Assembly (NCBI RefSeq): GCF_014653575.1
Contig: NZ_BNAQ01000001.1
Coordinates: 248,001-312,000, forward strand
Source of the DNA: Sphingomonas glacialis
GTDB taxonomy: Bacteria; Pseudomonadota; Alphaproteobacteria; Sphingomonadales; Sphingomonadaceae
Length of the DNA stretch: 64,000 nt
Reading direction: 5' to 3'
Positions 1 through 8,810 of this stretch are shown piece after piece. The notes under the pieces are model-generated. The model worked only from the letters and a program-made list of their open reading frames with translations, made no database searches and was not told the origin of the DNA. Each line of letters starts with the position of its first letter. The stretch's first letter is position 1. The position numbers and the translations under genes were made by a program.

Positions 1-110
1 AGCACACCGGGCTCGGCACGCGATGCGGCGACGCAGGTGCGTGCGGCGGCGATGAAATCCTCTTCCGAACCAGGTTTGACGGTGATGAAGGCGACGATCT
101 TGACGGCCAT
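1..110 (-). CDS. ABM-domain protein (putative quinol monooxygenase), N-terminal part
   Basis: The window cuts this gene after 36 residues. The start is ATG at 110-108 with an AGGAG ribosome site just upstream. The visible N-terminus (MAVKIVAFITVKPGSEEDF, followed by a helix with AARTCVAASRAEPG) fits the first beta strand and helix of the antibiotic-biosynthesis-monooxygenase (ABM) fold, a dimeric ferredoxin-like domain. Many small ABM proteins act as quinol monooxygenases, but members differ widely and the remaining sequence is outside the window, so the substrate is unknown. It is divergent from the hydrolase that follows. Confidence 0.65.
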   Translation of the reverse strand, partial: MAVKIVAFITVKPGSEEDFIAAARTCVAASRAEPGV

Positions 111-262
111 GAAATTCACTCCTGTTTCGTGAGCCCAGACCTGGGGTCTCGCGCGCGGCAAAGCAAGCGATGCGCAGGGTGAGGCCGGGAAACAATGGAA
201 CCCGCGCCATCTCGGGTCATTGGACGGTCGTGCCCCGCTGCCCGGAGGTTAGGAATCCCGTC

Positions 263-1288
263 ATGCGCCGTCTTCTCCCGCTCCTCCTGGTCGCGACCGC
301 CTCATCGGCGATGGCGCAAGAGGCGGCACCGTCCCAGCCCGCGCCAGTGACGATCCCGCTCGGCGCTAATCTCGAAAATTTCGCCTATCCCTTCCCGGTC
401 CGCTGGTACGAGACACAGTCGCAAGGCGCGCCGGTGCGGATGGCGTATCTCGATGTCGCGCCGACCACGGCGGCGAACGGCAAGACGGTCGTGCTGCTTC
501 ACGGCAAGAACTTCTGCTCGGCGACATGGCAGGATACGATCGTCGACTTGGCGGCGCACGGCTACCGCGTCCTCGCGCCAGACCAGATCGGCTTCTGCAA
601 ATCGTCGAAGCCGACCGGCTATCAGTACAGTTTCGACGCGCTCGCGACGCTGACGCAAGCGCTGCTCGACCAGGCCGGCGCGGGCAAGGTTCTGCTCGTC
701 GGGCATTCGACCGGGGGCGTGCTCGCGGTGCGCTTCGCCTTGCTCTATCCCCAGCGAGTCGAGCGGCTCGTGCTGGTCAATCCGCTCGGCCTCAACGACA
801 CGCTGGCGCAAGGCGTGCCCTATACCGAGCTTGGCGCGCTGCGGCAGGAAGAGGCGAAGACGAACGCCGCGTCGATCAAGGCGTATCAACTGCGCACCTA
901 TTATCATGGCGAATGGCGCCCGGCGTATGACCGTTGGGTGGCGATGCTCGCTGGGCAATATGCCGGGCCCGATGGCGAGCGCGTGCGCGACGCGCAGGCG
1001 CGGCTGTCGGATATGCTCGAAACGCAGCCCGTCGCGGCCGAACTCGACCGCGTCGCCGCGCCGGTGTCGCTCATCATCGGCCAGCGCGACGTGACCGCGT
1101 TTCGCGCCAATACCGCGCCTGCGGACGTCCGCGAGCAGGTCCAGACGGTGCCGCAAGCCGCCGAAGTCGCGGTCCGTCGCTTCCGCGATGCCCGGATCGT
1201 ACGCATTGCGGGCGCCGGCCATGCGCCGCACGTCGAGGATCCAGCCGGCTTCGCGCCGCTGTTACGCGCCGAACTTGCGCGCCCGTGA
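263..1288 (+). CDS. secreted alpha/beta hydrolase
   Basis: A 341-residue alpha/beta hydrolase with a signal peptide of about 19 residues (MRRLLPLLLVATASSAMAQ), so it should act in the periplasm. The nucleophile elbow GHSTGG puts the catalytic serine at residue 149. The acid is probably Asp276 (GQRD) and the base His320 (GAGHAPH). An HGKNF motif near residue 80 would form the oxyanion hole. I chose the ATG at 263 because it starts the signal peptide and has GGAGG about 15 bases upstream; an in-frame ATG at 170 would add a non-signal leader. The fold covers esterases, epoxide hydrolases and dehalogenases, and the substrate cannot be read from sequence. Confidence 0.85.
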   Translation: MRRLLPLLLVATASSAMAQEAAPSQPAPVTIPLGANLENFAYPFPVRWYETQSQGAPVRMAYLDVAPTTAANGKTVVLLHGKNFCSATWQDTIVDLAAHGYRVLAPDQIGFCKSSKPTGYQYSFDALATLTQALLDQAGAGKVLLVGHSTGGVLAVRFALLYPQRVERLVLVNPLGLNDTLAQGVPYTELGALRQEEAKTNAASIKAYQLRTYYHGEWRPAYDRWVAMLAGQYAGPDGERVRDAQARLSDMLETQPVAAELDRVAAPVSLIIGQRDVTAFRANTAPADVREQVQTVPQAAEVAVRRFRDARIVRIAGAGHAPHVEDPAGFAPLLRAELARP

Positions 1289-1387
1289 CTCCTGAAACGG
1301 CCGAAACGTGAAGATAATTTCACGCGACAGCGTGCAACCAGAACGGCAAGGCCCGTGTTTTCAGATCCTCTGCAAAGGACATTGTGT

Positions 1388-1609
1388 ATGCGTATCGTTT
1401 CGCTCATTGCCGTTTCCGCCGCCCTCGCCTCGGCCTCGCCGGTGCTTGCCAAGGGCTGCATCCGCGGTGCTGCCGCCGGCGGTGTTGCGGGCCATTTCGT
1501 CGGCAAGGGCCACGCCGTGATGGGCGCCGTCGCAGGCTGCGCGATCGCACACCACCACTACGCCAAGCAGGCACGCGCGCAAAAGGCTGCCGCGCGCGCA
1601 CAGCACTGA
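1388..1609 (+). CDS. small secreted glycine-zipper-like protein
   Basis: A 73-residue protein with an N-terminal signal peptide (MRIVSLIAVSAALASASPVLA) followed by a glycine/alanine-rich segment with regularly spaced small residues (GAAAGGVAGHFVGKGHAVMGAVAG), as in glycine-zipper 2TM-type proteins that associate with the envelope. It ends in a basic, alanine-rich tail. The ATG at 1388 has AAAGGAC upstream. An AT-rich inverted repeat GTGAA-N6-TTCAC at 1308-1323 lies in the upstream gap and may be an operator. Its stop overlaps the next gene by 4 bases. No specific function can be assigned. Confidence 0.7.
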   Translation: MRIVSLIAVSAALASASPVLAKGCIRGAAAGGVAGHFVGKGHAVMGAVAGCAIAHHHYAKQARAQKAAARAQH

Positions 1610-1923
1610 GCGACTATCCCACCACGCCCGACGGGCGCTATTTCGTCGTGCGCGGGCGGCTCTGGCGCAAGAGCAATCCCGCGCTCGACGCAGCGACCCG
1701 CACGGCGCTGGTCGGGGACTTGATGGATGCACGCCGCGCGGTCGGCGCGGCGCTGCGGGCCAAGGACAAGACCGCGGAACAGACCGCACGCGCCGCGGTC
1801 GATACCGCCAAACACGCGCTCGGCGAACGCGGGCCGGTCTGGTGGGACGATGCCGCGCCTGATTACACGCGCCACATGGCGCGCAATACGCCCTACGCCG
1901 ATTGGTTCGCGGGGCTCAGCTAG
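1606..1923 (+). CDS. conserved hypothetical protein, apparently starting at CTG
   Basis: A 105-residue soluble protein beginning LSDYPTTPDGRYFVVRGRLW and ending with RHMARNTPYADWFAGLS. From memory, this resembles a small conserved protein of alphaproteobacteria whose usual start is MSDYPTTPDGRYF; I could not check this by search. Here the matching first codon is CTG at 1606, overlapping the preceding stop as CTGA where an ATGA overlap would be expected. There is no ATG, GTG or TTG at that place, and the nearest upstream ATG in this frame (1384) would translate the previous gene out of frame. The 3' end overlaps the convergent exonuclease gene by 8 bases. Function unknown. Confidence 0.7.
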   Translation: MSDYPTTPDGRYFVVRGRLWRKSNPALDAATRTALVGDLMDARRAVGAALRAKDKTAEQTARAAVDTAKHALGERGPVWWDDAAPDYTRHMARNTPYADWFAGLS

Positions 1924-2716
1924 CCCGGCGTTTGCGCATGGGCGCGTCGGCAAGTTCGATCCAGACGGGGGCGTGATCGCTCGTCTTGTCCCACCCGCGC
2001 ACATCGCGATCGACTTGCGCGTCGACCAGGCGACCGGCGAGCGCAGGGCTCAGCAGCAAGTGATCGATCCGCAACCCCGCATCGCGCGCATAGGCGTTCC
2101 GGAAATAGTCCCAGAAGGTGTAGATCGTCGCATCGGTGTGAATCGTGCGCAGCGCGTCGGTCCACCCCTGCCCCACCAGCCGTGCGAACGCTGCGCGGAT
2201 TTCGGGCGCGAACAGCGCATCGTCGATCCAGCGCTCGGGCTTGTAGACGTCGCGCTCGGTCGGCATCACGTTGAAATCGCCAGCCAGCAGCACCGGCAGA
2301 CCGGACTCGAGCAAATCCGCGGCATGCGCGATCAGCGCGTCGAACCAGTGCAGCTTGTACTCGAATTTCGGCCCAGGCCGCGGGTTGCCGTTGGGCAGGT
2401 ACAAGCCGCCGATCAGCACCCCGTTGACCGCCGCCTCGAGATAGCGACTTTGCGCAGGGTCGGGATCGTCGGGCAAACCCCGCCGCGTCTCGTGGATCTC
2501 ACCGACGCGACTGAGCAACGCGACGCCGTTCCAGCTCTTCTGTCCATGCCAGATCGCGTCATAGCCAAGATCGCGGATCGCGGCCTCGGGGAACTTGTCG
2601 TGCGGTGCTTTCAGTTCCTGCAGCACCACGACGTCGGGGGCACTCTCGGCGAGCCAGCGCAACAGCACGGGCAAGCGGCCGTTGACCCCGTTGACGTTGT
2701 ACGTCGCAATCTTCAC
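1916..2716 (-). CDS. xthA: exodeoxyribonuclease III
   Basis: A 266-residue member of the endonuclease/exonuclease/phosphatase fold, of normal length for ExoIII. It cleaves DNA at abasic sites and removes 3' blocks in base-excision repair. The family motifs are in order: Asn7 (TYNVNGVNGR), Glu34 (LQELK), GDFN in the middle of the chain, and SDHAPVW at the C-terminus. The start is GTG at 2716 because the protein then begins (M)KIATYNVNG as the family does. This GTG overlaps the stop of the upstream ABC1 kinase gene (GTGA), so translation is probably coupled. It is the last gene of a four-gene operon. Confidence 0.93.
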   Translation of the reverse strand: MKIATYNVNGVNGRLPVLLRWLAESAPDVVVLQELKAPHDKFPEAAIRDLGYDAIWHGQKSWNGVALLSRVGEIHETRRGLPDDPDPAQSRYLEAAVNGVLIGGLYLPNGNPRPGPKFEYKLHWFDALIAHAADLLESGLPVLLAGDFNVMPTERDVYKPERWIDDALFAPEIRAAFARLVGQGWTDALRTIHTDATIYTFWDYFRNAYARDAGLRIDHLLLSPALAGRLVDAQVDRDVRGWDKTSDHAPVWIELADAPMRKRRAS

Positions 2717-4068
2717 GCAGCTTCGCTGGCCGGGCGGTCGCTTGCCAGCGCGAGCGCCTTTACGACCATCGCGTTGACATCGACGCGCGCCTTTAGCCGC
2801 GCGGCGAGCAAGGCTGTGCCGCTGATCTTGCGCTGGACGAACAGCGTGTCGATCGGCGGGACGTGCCACGTGTCGCGGTCGGCGGCCATCGCCATCCCCT
2901 GATCGCGCAAGACACCGACGAATCCGCGGTCACCGAAGTCGAACGGGCCCGCGCGCTTGAGCTCGACAAGGATTACGTCGATCATCCGATCGACCAGCGC
3001 GCCGTGCCGCGCTACCGCTGCATCCCCCAGGAACCCGGCACCGAGCGCGGCGTCGCGCACCGCCGCACGGTCGCCGGAGAACCCGGCTTCCAGCAGCCGC
3101 CGATAGCCATCTGCCGTCTCCGGCGCGACCGGGCGGGTCGCTCCGAAATCGAGCAATACGAGCTTTCCGGTCGCGGGCTGATAGCGATAATTGGCGAAGT
3201 TCGGATCGGTCTGCATCAGGCCGAACTCGAACATCTCGCGCAGCACCAGCGCCATCAGCGACTCCATCGCCGCATCGCGCACGCTCTGCTCGGCATCGAC
3301 GAGCGATTCGATCGCCACGCCCTCGACAAAGCTCATCGCGAGGACGTCCGAACCGCTGAATTCGCGGTCGAGCACCGGCACGACATAGGCCGGATCATCC
3401 GCCAGCAACGCACCGAAGCGCTCGAGCTGCTCACCTTCGCGGACGTAATCCGCCTCTTCGTGGAGTTGCCGCTTCGCCTCGGCGAGCAGCGGCGCGATGT
3501 CGATCGACTTGGGCAGCGCGCCGGAAACGCGCAGCAGCGTCGCGACGTTGTCGACGTCCGAATCGATACTGTCGCGGACGCCGGGATATTGCACCTTGAT
3601 CGCCAGATCGCGCCCGTCCGGAGTCCGCGCGCGGTGGACCTGGCCGATCGACGCCGCGGCGAGCGGCCCGGCATCGAAGCGCGCGAACCGGCGCCGCCAA
3701 TCCTTGCCCCAATCGCGCGCGAGCACTTGCTGGAGCTGCGCCGGCGGCATGTGATGCGCATTGTTGCGCAGCCGCGCGAGGATCTGCGACAGCTCGGGCG
3801 GGAGGAAATCGCCCGAATCCATCGAAATCATTTGCCCGAGCTTCATCGCCGCGCCGCGCAGGTGCGAGAGCTGATCGGCGACGCGCCCGATATTGGCGGG
3901 GGTGAGGAGCAAGTCGCTCATCTTCGGCCGCTGGCCATCGGCGATCCGACGCGCGCCTTCCGCCAGCACGCCGCCCGCGACCCCGCCGGCCAACCGCCCG
4001 AACACCCCGAGCCGCGCGATGCGCCCGCTGGGAACGGATTTTCCGCGAGAGTCGCGATCGTCGGTCAT
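2713..4068 (-). CDS. ABC1/UbiB-family atypical kinase
   Basis: A 451-residue ABC1 (AarF/UbiB/COQ8) family protein. The signature KxGQ region is visible as AAMKLGQMISMDSGDFLP. It is followed by the family's alanine-rich nucleotide loop (GPLAAASIGQVHRA), the VAIK-type lysine (LAIKVQYPG), and QTDPNFANYRYQ with LLDFGAT as the catalytic and metal-binding segments. Members support ubiquinone biosynthesis or lipid metabolism through ATPase-like activity. The start at 4068 begins MTDDRDSRGK. The gene starts 10 bases after DUF427 and overlaps xthA by 4 bases. Whether this is the ubiquinone-pathway UbiB or a paralogue cannot be told from the window. Confidence 0.88.
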   Translation of the reverse strand: MTDDRDSRGKSVPSGRIARLGVFGRLAGGVAGGVLAEGARRIADGQRPKMSDLLLTPANIGRVADQLSHLRGAAMKLGQMISMDSGDFLPPELSQILARLRNNAHHMPPAQLQQVLARDWGKDWRRRFARFDAGPLAAASIGQVHRARTPDGRDLAIKVQYPGVRDSIDSDVDNVATLLRVSGALPKSIDIAPLLAEAKRQLHEEADYVREGEQLERFGALLADDPAYVVPVLDREFSGSDVLAMSFVEGVAIESLVDAEQSVRDAAMESLMALVLREMFEFGLMQTDPNFANYRYQPATGKLVLLDFGATRPVAPETADGYRRLLEAGFSGDRAAVRDAALGAGFLGDAAVARHGALVDRMIDVILVELKRAGPFDFGDRGFVGVLRDQGMAMAADRDTWHVPPIDTLFVQRKISGTALLAARLKARVDVNAMVVKALALASDRPASEAA

Positions 4069-4078
4069 GCGGACGCCT

Positions 4079-4573
4079 TCACCAAAATCGGCTCCCCGGC
4101 ACGCCCTTGAACGGCCCGGCAAAGGCGGAGGTGATCCACCCGCCATAAAAACCCCCCGGCTGCGGCACGACGGTCTCGCCATTCACGCTGCAGCGATCGA
4201 ACGGCGCGGCGTAGAAGGCGACATGATCCTTCAGCAGCGCAAAGGGGCGAGTCGGGCTCGGATAGCTCCAGCCGACGCTTGGCAGCGTCTCGCCGTCAAG
4301 CACGACGTCCCAATAGGTCGCCGCCCCCTTCCATTCGCAGAACGAACTGCCCGGACCGCGGCACAACGCGCTTTCCAGAATATCGGCGCGCGGGATGTAA
4401 TAGCTCGGCGGATGGCTCGTCTCGAGCGTGCGAATGCTTGCGCGCGTATCGGCGAGCACGACGCCGCGATGCTCGATCACGATCCGCGCCGAACTCGGCT
4501 CGGCGATCGCGGGGCGCGGGAACGACCAGACGCTTTCCTGGCCGGGCGCTGGTGGAATCGGTTCGGGTGTCAT
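4079..4573 (-). CDS. DUF427 domain protein
   Basis: A 164-residue protein with the DUF427 fold: a conserved core around IVIEHRGVVLADTRAS, then SYYIPRADI, the CEWKG motif (SSFCEWKGAATYWDV) and a C-terminal PFALLKDHVAFYA stretch. DUF427 proteins are small beta-barrel-like proteins without an agreed function. The ATG at 4573 overlaps the stop of the DCC gene as ATGA; an in-frame ATG lies 12 bases upstream. It sits between DCC oxidoreductase and ABC1 kinase in one operon, which suggests redox or cofactor-linked housekeeping but does not prove it. Confidence 0.85.
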   Translation of the reverse strand: MTPEPIPPAPGQESVWSFPRPAIAEPSSARIVIEHRGVVLADTRASIRTLETSHPPSYYIPRADILESALCRGPGSSFCEWKGAATYWDVVLDGETLPSVGWSYPSPTRPFALLKDHVAFYAAPFDRCSVNGETVVPQPGGFYGGWITSAFAGPFKGVPGSRFW

Positions 4574-4956
4574 CGGCGGTCCCATCCCAAAGCGAGGCGC
4601 TGCAACCGAGGGCGGACCCGTAGAAACAGACGATAGGCGTGTTCGAGCATCGCCAATATGTGGCGATTGCGCGCCACCAATCCAAGCGGCCGCAGCACCG
4701 GAATCGCGCGCCACATCGCGGCGAACGCCGCGGCGCCCGACAGGATCTGGCCTTCCTCGCGCGCGTGGAAGCGCGCCAGAAGATCGGCGCGGTCGATCGG
4801 ACAAGCGGCGGGAGCATCGCCCGAAACGTCGACAAACTCGATCCGCTGCGCCCGGTCGAGCCGCCGTATCCCGGCGATCTCGCGCCGACACAGCGGGCAA
4901 CCGCCGTCAAACCAGACGGTGACGCGCTTCGATCCAAGGGGGGCTTCACGGTTCAT
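4570..4956 (-). CDS. DCC-family thiol-disulfide oxidoreductase (DUF393)
   Basis: A 128-residue DUF393/DCC protein. The family's defining DxxCxxC motif is present as FDGGCPLCRREI, with Cys20 and Cys23, followed by IEFVDVSGDAPA and the GAAAFAAMWRAIPVLRPLG segment. These features predict a thioredoxin-like disulfide oxidoreductase of unknown partner. It is the first gene of the operon DCC - DUF427 - ABC1 kinase - xthA, joined to DUF427 by an ATGA overlap. The ATG at 4956 gives the normal length. Confidence 0.85.
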   Translation of the reverse strand: MNREAPLGSKRVTVWFDGGCPLCRREIAGIRRLDRAQRIEFVDVSGDAPAACPIDRADLLARFHAREEGQILSGAAAFAAMWRAIPVLRPLGLVARNRHILAMLEHAYRLFLRVRPRLQRLALGWDRR

Positions 4957-5128
4957 GCGATTGCCTAACGCCGGAGTGCAGCGTTCGGATGCACCCGGAC
5001 GCGGGCGCTGGCAATGCGTCCGTTGCGACGCGATCGACACCCTGCTGATGGAGACGCACCAGTCGCGGTTGACCCCGATCATGTCACTGCCGCTTGCTCC
5101 GGCCGCGCGCGCATCGCATGGAACGACG

Positions 5129-6034
5129 ATGACCAACCGTTGCGGCACCGCCCTCTCGACCCCGCGCCTGCGCGCACTGATCCTTCTCGCCCTTGCAGCG
5201 ATGCCGAGCGTGGCGCTCGCGCAGGAACCTGCGCAGGGCGATCCGTCACAGGGCACCGGGCCGCTCCCAAACAATGTCGCGCCAAGTCCGACGCCGATCT
5301 GCACGGACCGCCCGACGCGCGCGAGCGTCGCGTGCACCGTACCCGCCGGCGCCTTTCAGCTCGAAACCGATTTCATCGACTGGACGCGCGAGACGCTCGA
5401 CGGCGTTCGCACCGATACGATCCTCTACACCAACCCCACGCTCAAATACGGCGTCGGGAAGCACACCGATGTCGAGGTCAACATCGCCCCGTACCAGACC
5501 GTCCGCACGCGGATGGCCGATGGCAGCGTGACGACCGACGGCGGCGTCGGCGATCTGTTCGTCCGCGCGAAGCAGCGACTGACCGCCGACAGCTCGATGA
5601 CGCACGTTGCGGTGATCGGATCGGTCAAGGCGCCGACGGCCGGCTCGGTCGTCGGCAATGGCAAATGGGAGGGCAGCGTTGCGCTTCCGGTCAACATCCC
5701 CCTGCCCGCCAAGTTCACGCTGACCACCAGCCCCGAGTTCGATATCTCGGCCAACCAGGGCTCGCCCAACCAGGACACCGTCACGGGCCATCATTTCGAG
5801 CTCGTCAATCTCATCAACCTGTCGCACCCGGTCGGCAAGAATGCGACGGTGTATGCCGAGTTCTGGACCAAGGAGAGCTTCGAGCCGCGGCATAACACGC
5901 AGCAATATTCGGCCGATCTCGCGGCCTCGTATCAGCTGACCAAGACGCTCCAGCTCGATGCCGCCGCGTATATCGGGCTCAATCGCGAAACCCCTGGGCT
6001 TCAGTTGTATACCGGCCTGTCGACCCGCTTCTAG
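5129..6034 (+). CDS. outer-membrane beta-barrel protein (transporter-like)
   Basis: A 301-residue exported protein with a signal peptide ending near VALAQ (residue ~31). After it come CTDRPTRASVACTVPAGAFQLETDF and a run of alternating beta strands ending in GLSTRF, a typical C-terminal aromatic of outer-membrane barrels. It resembles the 'transporter' / phenol-degradation MetA-like barrel family. The ATG at 5129 is chosen because it leads the signal sequence directly; an ATG near 5081 is also in frame and gives an atypically long leader. The 3' end overlaps the convergent histidine kinase by 4 bases. Substrate unknown. Confidence 0.7.
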   Translation: MTNRCGTALSTPRLRALILLALAAMPSVALAQEPAQGDPSQGTGPLPNNVAPSPTPICTDRPTRASVACTVPAGAFQLETDFIDWTRETLDGVRTDTILYTNPTLKYGVGKHTDVEVNIAPYQTVRTRMADGSVTTDGGVGDLFVRAKQRLTADSSMTHVAVIGSVKAPTAGSVVGNGKWEGSVALPVNIPLPAKFTLTTSPEFDISANQGSPNQDTVTGHHFELVNLINLSHPVGKNATVYAEFWTKESFEPRHNTQQYSADLAASYQLTKTLQLDAAAYIGLNRETPGLQLYTGLSTRF

Positions 6035-8481
6035 CCGCGGCTGAGCGCGACGAGGCTGCGGAGCAGTTCGTCGCGCCGGAACGGCTTGGTCAGCCGCGGC
6101 AGATCGGGCGCGATTCCTTCGCTCTCGGCATAGCCCGAGATTACCAGCACGGGCAGCGCCGGATCGCCGCGCAGCAGCCTCCGCGCGAAGTCCGATCCGG
6201 TCATTCCCGGCATCAGATGGTCGGTCACCACCAGATCAGGCGCCACACCGGCGTCGATCAGCACCAACGCCGCCTCCGCCGAGTCCGCCTCGACCACGTC
6301 ATATCCCAGCTCGCCGAGCATCGCTGCAGTGCTCAAGCGCACGAATTCCTCGTCATCGACGAGCAACGCCGTCCCGCGCGATGCCTCGAGCACGGGCGGC
6401 ACCGCTGCGGAGACGAGCGGTGCCACAGCCTGCCCTTGCGGGAGCCATAATTCGACGCACGTGCCCTCCCCCGCCGTGCTGCGCAGCCGCAACGCGCCAC
6501 CGAGCTGCGAGGCAAGGCCGTGGACCATCGACAGGCCGAGCCCGGTCCCCTTGCCGACCCCCTTGGTCGAAAAGAACGGCTCGACCGCGCGCGCCATCGT
6601 CTCCGCGCTCATCCCGGTGCCCGTATCGGTGACCGACAGGCAGATGTAGCGGCCCGGTGCGAGATCTCCGTCCTGCGCGATCGTCTCGGGCATCGCCGCG
6701 ATCCGCAGCGTTCCGCCATCGGGCATTGCGTCGCGGGCATTCACCACCAGGTTGAGCAGCGCCATCTCGAGCTGGTTCGGGTCGGCAGTGGCGGTGGGGA
6801 GGTCATGGGGGGCCTCGACCAGCACGCGGATCTGCGGACCGATCGTGCTGGCGACGAGATCGATCATCCCGCGCACCAGCGCAGCGACGTCGAGCGCAAC
6901 CGCCTGCAGCGGCTGCCGCCGCGCGAAGGCGAGCAGCCGCTGGACCAGCGTCCGCGCGCGTTCGGCCGACAGCGCCGCGCCGTCGATCAAGCGCTTCTCG
7001 CGCTCGCCGCCGAGGCCCTTGCGCTGCAACAGATCGAGCACGCCGACGATCGGTGTCAGCAGATTGTTGAAATCGTGCGCGACGCCGCCAGTCAGCTGGC
7101 CCATCGCTTCCATCTTCTGCGCCTGGCGCAACGCCTCCTGCGCGGTTGCGAGTTGGGCCTTCGCGCGCAGCCGTCCGGTCACGTCGCGCGCATGATGAAA
7201 CGCGCCGATGATCCGCCCGTCCGCGTCGCGCAGCGGGGAATAGCGGATTTCCCAGCTCGGGGCTTCGATCTCTGGATTGCCGAACTGGGCTTCGGTGACG
7301 AAAGTTTCGCCGTGCAAGGCACGCGTCATCAAGGCCTGCATCGCCGCGCGCTGCTCGGGAACGAACAGTTCGAAGAACACGTCGCCGAGCTTGGTGTAGG
7401 AACCGTGGCTTCGGAAAAAGGCGTCGTTATGCGCCTGGTTGAACGCGATTAGACGATAGTCGGTGTCGAACGCGCAAATCGCCGTGGCGTCCGACTGGAT
7501 GATGTTCTCGTGCAGCAGCAGGGCCTGGGTGCGCTCGACCACCGTCGCCGCGAGCGTCGCGTTGAGCTTGGCGAGCGCGTCACGATCCGCGCGGCGCTCG
7601 GTCACGTCCTGCACCACGCCGAGCAGCCGCACCGCGGTGCCGTTCGCATCATATTCGAATTCGGCGCGACGTTCGATCCAGCGCACTTCCTGCGTATCGG
7701 CGCGACGGATGCGATATTCGACTTGCAACGCCATCGCCTGCGAGGCTCGCACCGCGGCATTCGAGCCGATCGCGGCATCCTCGGGCAGGATCATGTCCTC
7801 GATCCGAGTCACGTCGGTCGTTCGATCGTCGGACAGGCCGAACAAATGGTAGAACTCGGCGGATCCGGTGAACGTTCCCTCCGCGAGGTCGACCGTAAAG
7901 ACGCCGATGTGCCCCGCTTCCTCGGCGCGACGCAGGCTTTGCTCGGCTTGCTGAAGCGCAAGGTCGACGCGGCGCTTCGATTCGACCTCGACGACCGTCG
8001 CAGTCGTCTCGCTGGTGATGCACAGCACCCCGGTGATCGCGCCCAGATGATCGAAGACGGGCGAGAAGGAAAAGGTCCACCACGTTTCCTCGGGCTCGCC
8101 CCAGCGCGCCATCGGAACGGGATGATCGACGACGCGGAACGGCGTACCGCGCAGGGCATCGAGGAACATCGGTTCGACCGCAGCATAAGCATCGGCCCAC
8201 ACCACGTCGAAGCGCGCGCCCATCGCACCGTCGATGCGTGGCCCGAGGATCGGCGCATAGGCGTCGTTGAAGAAGAAGGTGCGTGTCTCGCCCCACACCA
8301 GGTACATCGACTCGGGCGACGCCAGCAGCAGATGAAGCGTCGTCTTGAGCGATGTCGGCCAGCCCTCACGCGGGCCCAGCGGATGCGCCGCCCAGTCGAC
8401 GGCGTCCAGCAAGTCGGCCACGCGCGAGCGCGCAGCGGTTCCGCTGCGTTCCGGCATGCCGTCTTGCGTTCCGCGTACCAA
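6031..8481 (-). CDS. PAS hybrid histidine kinase with C-terminal receiver
   Basis: A soluble hybrid sensor kinase of about 816 residues. The N-terminal half holds several PAS-type modules (first around 30-140, second around 180-290, third around 320-440). A HisKA segment follows with GGVAHDFNNLL (His469), then a HATPase domain (NLVVNARDAM, GTGMS, KGTGLGLSM) and a receiver with phospho-acceptor Asp754 (VVTDHLMPGMTG). No transmembrane segment is visible. The start is uncertain: TTG at 8481 has GGAGG five bases upstream, while ATG at 8502 and ATG at 8457 lack a good site. It is divergent from phosphoketolase and may signal to the FixJ-type regulator at 18255. Confidence 0.85.
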   Translation of the reverse strand: MVRGTQDGMPERSGTAARSRVADLLDAVDWAAHPLGPREGWPTSLKTTLHLLLASPESMYLVWGETRTFFFNDAYAPILGPRIDGAMGARFDVVWADAYAAVEPMFLDALRGTPFRVVDHPVPMARWGEPEETWWTFSFSPVFDHLGAITGVLCITSETTATVVEVESKRRVDLALQQAEQSLRRAEEAGHIGVFTVDLAEGTFTGSAEFYHLFGLSDDRTTDVTRIEDMILPEDAAIGSNAAVRASQAMALQVEYRIRRADTQEVRWIERRAEFEYDANGTAVRLLGVVQDVTERRADRDALAKLNATLAATVVERTQALLLHENIIQSDATAICAFDTDYRLIAFNQAHNDAFFRSHGSYTKLGDVFFELFVPEQRAAMQALMTRALHGETFVTEAQFGNPEIEAPSWEIRYSPLRDADGRIIGAFHHARDVTGRLRAKAQLATAQEALRQAQKMEAMGQLTGGVAHDFNNLLTPIVGVLDLLQRKGLGGEREKRLIDGAALSAERARTLVQRLLAFARRQPLQAVALDVAALVRGMIDLVASTIGPQIRVLVEAPHDLPTATADPNQLEMALLNLVVNARDAMPDGGTLRIAAMPETIAQDGDLAPGRYICLSVTDTGTGMSAETMARAVEPFFSTKGVGKGTGLGLSMVHGLASQLGGALRLRSTAGEGTCVELWLPQGQAVAPLVSAAVPPVLEASRGTALLVDDEEFVRLSTAAMLGELGYDVVEADSAEAALVLIDAGVAPDLVVTDHLMPGMTGSDFARRLLRGDPALPVLVISGYAESEGIAPDLPRLTKPFRRDELLRSLVALSRG

Positions 8482-8810
8482 CCCTACCTCCGCAAGCGGC
8501 ATGCGCGCGCATGCCGGAGAATAGCGTTACCGTGCTCGTAGGGCACATCGCAACCTCTGATCACACCAGCAATTTCGACGATTGTGGCGAGGGGTGCCGC
8601 AGGCCCACGCGTCGGTCCTCGCCGCGATTACGAATATGCCCGCAAGCCGCTGCAGCGGATGCCGATGGAGCGCTCTACGGGTAAGCCCGTATAGCGAGCG
8701 CGCGTTCAAACGGCGACGAGCGTCGGGTCGGTCGCCGGATCTCGCGCGGTTGCGCGCGGGGCCGCCGCGTCGGCAGCTGGTCCTGCCCCGGGGCCCTTGC
8801 GGAGCCGCTC
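8482..8810. promoter_or_regulatory. divergent control region between hybrid kinase and phosphoketolase
   Basis: A gap of about 330 bases between the divergently read kinase and xfp genes, without a convincing gene. It holds the inverted repeat listed at 8676-8691. A GGAG ribosome site precedes the xfp ATG. I could not pick out confident -35/-10 pairs in this GC-rich stretch. Confidence 0.5.
8676..8691. promoter_or_regulatory. inverted repeat TACGGG-TAAG-CCCGTA upstream of xfp
   Basis: A perfect 6-4-6 inverted repeat ending 119 bases before the xfp start. The right arm continues as CCCGTATAGCG, which is repeated exactly at 17301-17311 in front of the second quinone reductase. Half-sites of the same kind lie upstream of the other reductase and near the usp start, so this is a candidate operator shared by the island. 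Confidence 0.5.

Noticed and set aside
302..1231. Long minus-strand frames opposite the hydrolase and many other genes
   Set aside because: They are mirror frames of high-GC genes with Arg/Ala-rich, low-complexity products and no motifs.
1308..1323. CRP-like site GTGAA-N6-TTCAC
   Set aside because: It lacks the full TGTGA/TCACA arms, and no CRP target logic is evident; kept only as a remark in the small-gene entry.
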